Shown: positions 59,011-64,000 of the stretch, one piece after another
How the letters are laid out: every line of letters starts with the position of its first letter
How positions within the stretch are numbered: position 1 is the first letter of the stretch
Assembly: GCF_000478605.2 (NCBI RefSeq)
Contig: NZ_ASHX02000001.1
Coordinates: 4,417,001 to 4,481,000, forward strand
Direction: 5' to 3'
Source of the DNA: Streptomyces thermolilacinus SPC6
GTDB lineage: Bacteria > Actinomycetota > Actinomycetes > Streptomycetales > Streptomycetaceae
DNA length: 64,000 nt
Notes under the pieces: model-generated
Database searches by the model: none
The model's input: only the letters and a program-made list of their open reading frames with translations
What the model was told of the DNA's origin: nothing
Made by a program: the position numbers and the translations under genes

Positions 59011-60150
59011 TCACGCGCGGGACCAGGCGCCCAGGGCCAGGCCGGGCTCGGGCTTCTGGCGGGCGGTCCACAGCGCCCCGTCCGTCCCGATGGCCGCCAT
59101 CACGACCCGCCCCGCCCCGTCCAGCGCCAGCGCGGGCGCGCCCAGGCAGGGGCTGCCGGTGAGCGTCCAGTCGGCCCCGGCGGCCTCGTCCTCCGTCGGG
59201 TACGCGGCCAGCGCCGGGCGGCCCGTCACCTCGTCCCGGTGCGCCAGGACCGTGCAGTCATGGCCGTCCACGACCGTGCGCAGCACCGCCACCGGGCCGG
59301 TGCCCACCCCGTCGCCGAGCCGCGCGCCGTCCGGCAGCGACGGCCGCCAGGCCCGTACCGTACGGTCCCCGGCGTCGTGCCAGAAGTGCGTCAGACCCGC
59401 CTCGGGCTCCGTCACCGCGGCGGACAGCGAGTCGGGCGCCGCCCGCAGCGGCACGTCGTCGGCGCGCTCGAAACGCACCCCCGGCTTCTCCCGCTCCCAC
59501 CGCAGCAGCCCCTCCGCCGTGGGCGCCAGCACCTCCACACGGCCGTCCCCGGCGAGCGCCGCGGACACCGTGCCCCGCACGTCGCTGCCCTTCAGGTCGG
59601 CCCAGGCGTTCCAGGCGCCCGTCTTGGCCTGGCTGCGGGCGCACACCCCGCCGCCCGCGTTGCGGATGAAGACGTTGAGGGAGCCGTCCGTGTCCACGAC
59701 GGCCGTCGGCAGACCTATCTGCTCCGCGAGCGACGGATCGTTCGGGTACGGCGTGCCCAGCGGCCGCCAGTCCCGTACGGGCCGGCCCGTCTGGTACTGG
59801 AGGGCGTACACGACCTCCGTGCCGGTCCGCCCGTCCGCGAGCCGCTCCCGGCGCAACCCCACCAGATGGACGTACCCGTCCTCGCCCTGCGCGACGGCCA
59901 GGTAGGGCAGCACGTTCGGCGCCGGGATCAGGTCGGGCCCCGCCCAGCCGGGGCCGCCGGGGCGGGTCTCGGTCCAGCGGAGCACACCGCCGTCACCGGG
60001 GGCGTACGCGGTGAGCCGGCCGTCCTTGCCGAGGACCAGCCAGCCGGTCGTCGCCGGCACCGACGGGTCCAGGACCGGGACGGGCGTCTCCTCGGCAGGC
60101 GTGGGCCCGCTGGCCCGGCGTTTGGCTTTCCGCGTGAACAAGACCGCCAT
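59011..60150 (-). CDS. predicted beta-propeller (PLL/tachylectin-like repeat) protein, 379 aa
   Basis: Contains repeated blades of the form WxxLG.. / SAALAGDGRVEVLAPTAEG-LLRW and ALALDGAGRVVMAAIGTDGALW, typical of lectin-like or sialidase-like beta-propellers (fucose-lectin PLL and tachylectin types). It has a basic N-terminus MAVLFTRKAKRRASG without a signal peptide or membrane helix, so it seems cytoplasmic. The ATG at 60150 is preferred over upstream in-frame codons because of GGGGAAAGG. The only gene of the cluster on the minus strand. A glycan-binding role would fit the neighbourhood but is inference; no catalytic residues are recognised. Confidence 0.6.
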   Translation of the reverse strand: MAVLFTRKAKRRASGPTPAEETPVPVLDPSVPATTGWLVLGKDGRLTAYAPGDGGVLRWTETRPGGPGWAGPDLIPAPNVLPYLAVAQGEDGYVHLVGLRRERLADGRTGTEVVYALQYQTGRPVRDWRPLGTPYPNDPSLAEQIGLPTAVVDTDGSLNVFIRNAGGGVCARSQAKTGAWNAWADLKGSDVRGTVSAALAGDGRVEVLAPTAEGLLRWEREKPGVRFERADDVPLRAAPDSLSAAVTEPEAGLTHFWHDAGDRTVRAWRPSLPDGARLGDGVGTGPVAVLRTVVDGHDCTVLAHRDEVTGRPALAAYPTEDEAAGADWTLTGSPCLGAPALALDGAGRVVMAAIGTDGALWTARQKPEPGLALGAWSRA

Positions 60151-60337
60151 GGCTGACGTCGACCTTTCCCCTGTACCTGAACCGCGAGCGAGTGATCCTC
60201 TTCCGCAGGCGCGCGCGACCCTAGCATCTCGCATCCGGCCGCCCCCGGCGCCGCGGAGGCCCGGTACCGGAGCACGCGGCGCCCGGGCATACGATGGCGG
60301 TGCCCCTCATCGACCTGACCCAGAAGAAGAGTGCGCA

Positions 60338-61444
60338 GTGAAAGTCATCAGCATCGTCGGCGCCCGTCCCCAACTGGTGAAGCTCGCGCCGATCGCGGCC
60401 GCGTTCGCAGAGACGGAGCACGAGCACTTCATTGTGCACACCGGTCAGCACTACGACGCCGACCTCTCCGACGTTTTCTTCCAGGGCCTCGGCATTCCCG
60501 ACCCGGACGTCCACCTGGGCGTCGGCTCCGGCAGCCACGGCGCGCAGACCGGCTCCGTCCTCTCCGCGCTCGACCCGGTCCTGGAGCGCGAGAAGCCGGA
60601 CTGGGTCCTCGTCTACGGCGACACGAACTCCACCATCGCCGGTGCCCTGTCCGCGGTGAAGATGCACCTGCCCGTCGCGCATCTGGAGGCGGGCCTGCGC
60701 TCCTTCAACCGGCGCATGCCGGAGGAGCACAACCGGGTCCTCACCGACCACTGCGCCGACGTGCTGCTGGCCCCGACCGAGGAGGCCATGCGCCACCTCG
60801 CCGACGAGGGCCTGAAGGACCGCGCGGTCCTCGCCGGTGACGTCATGGTGGACATCTGCCTGCGCATCCGCGACGCCGTCCTCGCCGGTGAGCACGCCGC
60901 CCCGGCGCTGCCCGAGGGCATCGACCCGTCGCAGCCGTTCCTGCTGGCCACCCTCCACCGGCCGGACAACACCGACGACCCCGAGCGTCTCGCCGCGATC
61001 ATCGACTCGCTGGCCGCGCTGCCGCTGCCGGTCGCGCTGCTCGCCCACCCGCGCCTGGTCGCCCGCGCCAAGGAGCACGGCATCGACCTGGCGAAGGGCT
61101 CCGTCCACGTCGGCCGCCCCCTCCCGTACGCGGGTCTGGTCGCCGCCGTGCTGGCGTCCTCCGGTGTCGTCACCGACTCCGGCGGCCTCCAGAAGGAGGC
61201 GTTCCTGCTGGAGCGCATCACGACCACCATCCGCCCCGAGACGGAGTGGGTCGAGACCGTCGAGACCGGCTGGAACGTCCTCGTCCCCGACCCGCACACG
61301 CTGTCCGCCGACGAGTGGGCCGCCACGGTCACCCGCGCCGTGCCGTCCGCCGACAAGGGCACCCCGTACGGCGACGGGCGCGCCGCGCACAACGTCGTCC
61401 GCATCCTCGAGGAGTGGCAGAGCACCGTCCGCAACGACGGCTGA
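60338..61444 (+). CDS. wecB: non-hydrolysing UDP-sugar 2-epimerase, GARPQ (WbpI/WlbD-like) type, 368 aa
   Basis: Epimerises C2 of a UDP-N-acetylhexosamine derivative. The start VGARPQLVKLAP (residues 7-18) and FIVHTGQHYDADLSDVFF with VGSGSHGAQTG are the spelling of the WbpI/WlbD branch, which acts on UDP-2,3-diacetamido-glucuronate, rather than the GTRPEAIKM of classical WecB. EAGLRSFNRRMPEE (about 115-128), TLHRP (about 206-210) and TDSGGLQKEA (about 279-288) are intact. GTG start at 60338. The gene symbol is the common database label; the true substrate may be the diamino uronate. A hairpin follows. Confidence 0.88.
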   Translation: MKVISIVGARPQLVKLAPIAAAFAETEHEHFIVHTGQHYDADLSDVFFQGLGIPDPDVHLGVGSGSHGAQTGSVLSALDPVLEREKPDWVLVYGDTNSTIAGALSAVKMHLPVAHLEAGLRSFNRRMPEEHNRVLTDHCADVLLAPTEEAMRHLADEGLKDRAVLAGDVMVDICLRIRDAVLAGEHAAPALPEGIDPSQPFLLATLHRPDNTDDPERLAAIIDSLAALPLPVALLAHPRLVARAKEHGIDLAKGSVHVGRPLPYAGLVAAVLASSGVVTDSGGLQKEAFLLERITTTIRPETEWVETVETGWNVLVPDPHTLSADEWAATVTRAVPSADKGTPYGDGRAAHNVVRILEEWQSTVRNDG

Positions 61445-61461
61445 CCCGCCCGCCGACCCCA

Positions 61462-61493
61462 CCCGTACCCCGTCCGCACGGCCGGGGTACGGG
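61462..61493 (+). terminator. terminator of the 2-epimerase gene
   Basis: An 11-bp stem (61462-61472 with 61483-61493), with a short inner stem in the loop, 17 bases after the stop. Confidence 0.75.
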
Positions 61494-61570
61494 CCCCTCG
61501 GGCGACCCGCCCGGATCATGGGCCGGTGATAAAGTGGCGCGTCGCCGCGCAATCTCGTAAGGAAGTCGAC

Positions 61571-62776
61571 ATGAAGCAGGCAGCATCCAGGGATGCAGCC
61601 GTGGTCACGCCGTGGTATCCGACACGGGAGTTGCCTTTCCGCGGTTCCTTCGTCCAGGCCATGGTGGCGGCCACCGCGCCCGGCTGCGACAGCTTCACCG
61701 TCTACCACTGCGACCCGTGGGTGGCCCCCATGGACGCGGCGGCGACGAAGGCGGTCGAGGAGGCCAACGCCAAGGTGATGGCCCGGGCCGCGCACCGCGT
61801 CCCCACGGCCGGCGGCGCCGACCTGATCTCCTTCCCGGTCACCACCCCGCGCGGCCAGGACTACGGCGCCCAGTCCCGCAACCACGAGCGCCAGCTCCGC
61901 AACCTCCTGGGCGGCAAGCCCATCGACGCGGACGTCGTGCACGCCCACGTCGGGCTGCCCAGCGGCTGGGCCGCGCTGAAGAACGCCCGCCCCGGCGCCA
62001 AGGTCTTCGTCACCGAGCACGCCTCCTTCCTGGAGCGCGTCTTCCAGGACCCCGAGGCCGTCGAGCTGTACGACGAGCTGCTGCACGGCGTCACCGGCTT
62101 CCTGGTCGTCGGCGACAAGGTCACCGAGGTGCTGGAGCGTCAGTTCCCGCACCACGCCGACAAGATCCTCCGCATTCCGAACCCGATCTCCTTCGACGAG
62201 CCGCGCCCCGAGCCGGTCAAGGACCTGCGCAGCTGGCTGTACCTGGGCAGCGTCACCGAGCTCAAGGGCGTCAAGTGGCTGGTCGAGGCGTTCGCCCAGT
62301 GCCACGCCGAGGACCCGACGCTCACCCTGACCCTCGTCGGCGAGGGCCCGCTGCGCCGCCCGCTCACCGAGCGCGTCGCCGAACTGGGCCTGAGCGACGC
62401 GGTGACGCTGCCCGGCTCCATCCCGCATGAGCAGGCGCTGGAGCTGATGCGCAGTCACGACCTGCTGGTCCACCCCAGCCGGTACGAGACGTTCGGCATG
62501 ACCATCGTCGAGGGCATCGCCGCCGGCATGCCGGTCCTCGTCACCCGCTGCGGCGGCCCCGAGAAGACCCTCGCCGGCATCGAGGACGCCGCGGGCGAAC
62601 TCATCGACGTGGAGGAGAACGCGGAGTCGATCAGCGAGGGCTACCGGCGCCTGCGCGCCCGTTTCCTCGCGGGCGGACTGGACCTCGAACGCGCCCAGGC
62701 GAAGCTTGCCGCCGACTACGGCTACGAGGCCGTGGCCCAGGCGCACTACCGACTCTGGTTCCCCGACTCCCCGTGA
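61571..62776 (+). CDS. family 4 glycosyltransferase, 401 aa
   Basis: GT-B fold retaining transferase. The N-terminal acceptor domain starts VVTPWYPTRELPFRGSFVQA (about 11-30). The C-terminal GT4 domain has YLGSVTELKGVKWLVEAF (about 222-239) and the EX7E motif in YETFGMTIVEG (about 306-316). ATG 61571 has TAAGGAA 8 nt upstream. Typical of transferases that extend lipid-linked or teichoic-type glycans. Co-directional with the next two genes, 9 bases before the unknown protein. Confidence 0.9.
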   Translation: MKQAASRDAAVVTPWYPTRELPFRGSFVQAMVAATAPGCDSFTVYHCDPWVAPMDAAATKAVEEANAKVMARAAHRVPTAGGADLISFPVTTPRGQDYGAQSRNHERQLRNLLGGKPIDADVVHAHVGLPSGWAALKNARPGAKVFVTEHASFLERVFQDPEAVELYDELLHGVTGFLVVGDKVTEVLERQFPHHADKILRIPNPISFDEPRPEPVKDLRSWLYLGSVTELKGVKWLVEAFAQCHAEDPTLTLTLVGEGPLRRPLTERVAELGLSDAVTLPGSIPHEQALELMRSHDLLVHPSRYETFGMTIVEGIAAGMPVLVTRCGGPEKTLAGIEDAAGELIDVEENAESISEGYRRLRARFLAGGLDLERAQAKLAADYGYEAVAQAHYRLWFPDSP

Positions 62777-62785
62777 TGGAGTGAC

Positions 62786-63364
62786 ATGCAGGTTCTGTTC
62801 CTGGCCCTTGGCGCCTCGCGCAAGCGGGCCGTGGTCGAAGAGTCCGCCGCGGTCGTCGCGGCCGGTGGCCGGGCGGTCGTCCTGGTCGGCCAGAAGCAGC
62901 CCTGGGCGACCGAGACGTTCGCCCCCGGGGTGCGCCTGACGACGCTCGCCGAGCTGGAGGCCAGGCACCTGCCGCAGCGGCTGGAGCGGGCGGTGCTCTA
63001 CCAGGCCCCGCGCCGCGTCGCCGGAGCGGTCGGCCGCGGCCCCCTGAGCGCCAAGACCAAGAAGGCCCTCAAGGCGTACGAGAAGCGCGTCGCCGGACGC
63101 GTCCACCGCCGCGTGTTCGCGCCGCTGCACCGCAAGGTGTGGCCCACCGCCGTCGCCCGGATGATCCTGCGCCGCTGCTTCGGCCCCCAGGGCGGGCCCG
63201 ACCTCGTGATCGTCGCCGACGCCCTGTCCACGCGCACCGCCGCCGAGCTGATGGGCGCCTGGGAGAGCGAGGGCCTGGGAACGCCCCGCCTCGCCTACAG
63301 CGTGGACTCCGTCGTACCGCCGATCGTCGCCCGGACGACCCCGCAGACCTCAGCCGCTCGCTGA
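62786..63364 (+). CDS. unknown protein in glycan cluster, 192 aa
   Basis: I do not recognise this family. The N-terminus MQVLFLALGASRKRAVVEESAAVVAAGGRAVVLVG looks like the first Rossmann-like unit of a GT-B glycosyltransferase or of a small nucleotide-binding protein. The middle (about 75-130) is strongly basic, with Arg/Lys clusters. Then DLVIVADALSTRTAAELM (about 139-156). No active-site motif is visible and the length is half a GT-B protein, so it could be an accessory or decayed half-transferase. It lies between two GT genes, 18 bases before the next start. Confidence 0.65.
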   Translation: MQVLFLALGASRKRAVVEESAAVVAAGGRAVVLVGQKQPWATETFAPGVRLTTLAELEARHLPQRLERAVLYQAPRRVAGAVGRGPLSAKTKKALKAYEKRVAGRVHRRVFAPLHRKVWPTAVARMILRRCFGPQGGPDLVIVADALSTRTAAELMGAWESEGLGTPRLAYSVDSVVPPIVARTTPQTSAAR

Positions 63365-63382
63365 ACCAACCGAGGAAGACTG

Positions 63383-64000
63383 ATGAAGAACCGTAGCGAA
63401 CGGCGCCCCCGTGTGCTCTACCTGGCGTTCTACTTCCCCCCGTCGCGGGCGAGCGGCGTCTACCGCGCCCGGGCGACCGCCAACCACCTGGTGGAGAAGG
63501 GCTGGGACGTCACGGTCTGTGCCGCCCCGCTGGACTTCCTCTACAACGTGATCGGCTCCGTCGACGAGGAGCTGTCGAAGACCGTCGACCCGCGCATCCA
63601 CGTCGAGCGCCCGTCGCTCAACCAGTACACGTGGCAGCAGGACCTGCGCGACTACAGCTGGCTGCGCCGCAGCTTCCCGCTGATGGCCAAGCGCGTCTAC
63701 ATGTTCAGCCAGACGAAGCTGTTCCCCGAGCGGTACTCGTCCTGGGCGTGGGCGTCCGTCACGCGCGCCCTGAAGCTGCACGCCAAGGAGCGCTTCGACG
63801 TCGTCGTGGCGACCGGCAACCCGTTCGCCTCGTTCGGCGCCGCCTGGCTGTTCAACAAGCTGACCGGCGTCCCGTACGTCATGGACTACCGCGACTCGTG
63901 GACGCTGGACCTCTTCCACGACGAGCCGGCCTTCCCCGAGGGGCACATCGCCTGGGGCTGGGAGAAGCGCATGCTCGACAAGGCGTCCGCGGCGGTCTTC
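63383..64000 (+). CDS. GT-B glycosyltransferase, C-terminus cut by window edge
   Basis: Only the first about 206 residues are visible. RVLYLAFYFPPSRASGVYRARATANHLVEKGWDVTV (about 9-44) is the acceptor-domain start of family 4-type transferases (PPxxSGVxRxxxLAxxLxxxGHxV pattern), and VVVATGNPFASFGAAWLF with YVMDYRDSW (about 166-174) follow. ATG with GAGGAAG 7 nt upstream. It continues beyond the right edge, so the donor-binding domain is not seen. Continues the polysaccharide cluster. Confidence 0.85.
   Translation, partial: MKNRSERRPRVLYLAFYFPPSRASGVYRARATANHLVEKGWDVTVCAAPLDFLYNVIGSVDEELSKTVDPRIHVERPSLNQYTWQQDLRDYSWLRRSFPLMAKRVYMFSQTKLFPERYSSWAWASVTRALKLHAKERFDVVVATGNPFASFGAAWLFNKLTGVPYVMDYRDSWTLDLFHDEPAFPEGHIAWGWEKRMLDKASAAVF

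Noticed and set aside
60294..60341. A 15-codon leader ORF ending in a GTGA overlap with the 2-epimerase start
   Set aside because: Its ATG lies within TACGAT, which is more likely a -10 box, and it has no ribosome binding site.

Overview
The window is high-GC actinobacterial DNA and reads as Streptomyces. GTG starts are common, codons are overwhelmingly G or C in third position, and long antisense frames are open everywhere. The gene order asd - S8 protease - pepN - sodF - permeases - rpiB - tRNAs - tig - clpP1P2 - clpX - valS - folC - ndk - mreBCD - PBP2 - rodA - rne resembles the core-chromosome order I recall for Streptomyces coelicolor. It is mostly conserved core genome with two less ordinary parts: scattered small accessory genes in the first 24 kb and a cell-surface sugar cluster in the last 11 kb.

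Region 1 (1-24 kb) holds aspartate-semialdehyde dehydrogenase (cut by the window edge), a large secreted subtilisin-like protease, a CGNR-type putative regulator divergent from a VOC protein, a flavin-type split-barrel protein and a secreted serine hydrolase whose ribosome binding site lies in a perfect 13-bp hairpin. These are followed by an AbiEi-like/PD-(D/E)XK protein, aminopeptidase N, an Rv2466c-like thioredoxin-fold protein, nickel-repressible type Fe superoxide dismutase with a visible Nur box, two related amino acid permeases, BioY, RpiB, an Nei-type glycosylase, an Eis-like acetyltransferase, a membrane PP2C/SpoIIE phosphatase, an HD protein without a standard start codon, and an acyltransferase.

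Region 2 (24-36 kb) has tRNA-Gly(TCC) and tRNA-Pro(TGG), then protein quality control (trigger factor, ClpP1, ClpP2, ClpX, with a ClgR-like dyad before clpP1), valS, folC-DUF4233 and ndk. A two-repeat type I-E CRISPR-like relic with exactly 61-nt periodicity sits between DUF4233 and ndk. Region 3 (36-52 kb) has the mreB-mreC-mreD-PBP2-RodA wall-elongation genes, a CYTH-CHAD protein, the TIGR03960/TIGR03936 radical-SAM pair split by a tryptophan-rich 27-residue-repeat membrane protein, a solitary CRISPR-like repeat, and a very long RNase E/G.

Region 4 (52.5-64 kb) is a polysaccharide cluster directly after rne. It has a DegT-family aminotransferase, a Gfo/Idh oxidoreductase, a nucleotide-sugar 6-dehydrogenase and a GARPQ-type UDP-sugar 2-epimerase. 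Together these match four of the five enzymes of a UDP-2,3-diamino-2,3-dideoxy-uronate pathway (WbpA/B/E/I type; the acetyltransferase is not in view). The cluster also has a 4-epimerase, three glycosyltransferases, an unknown 192-residue protein and an antisense-oriented predicted beta-propeller protein. Proximity to the mre/PBP2/RodA genes suggests a cell- or spore-wall glycopolymer, but that is inference. Nothing here was checked by database search; calls rest on motifs, lengths and context.
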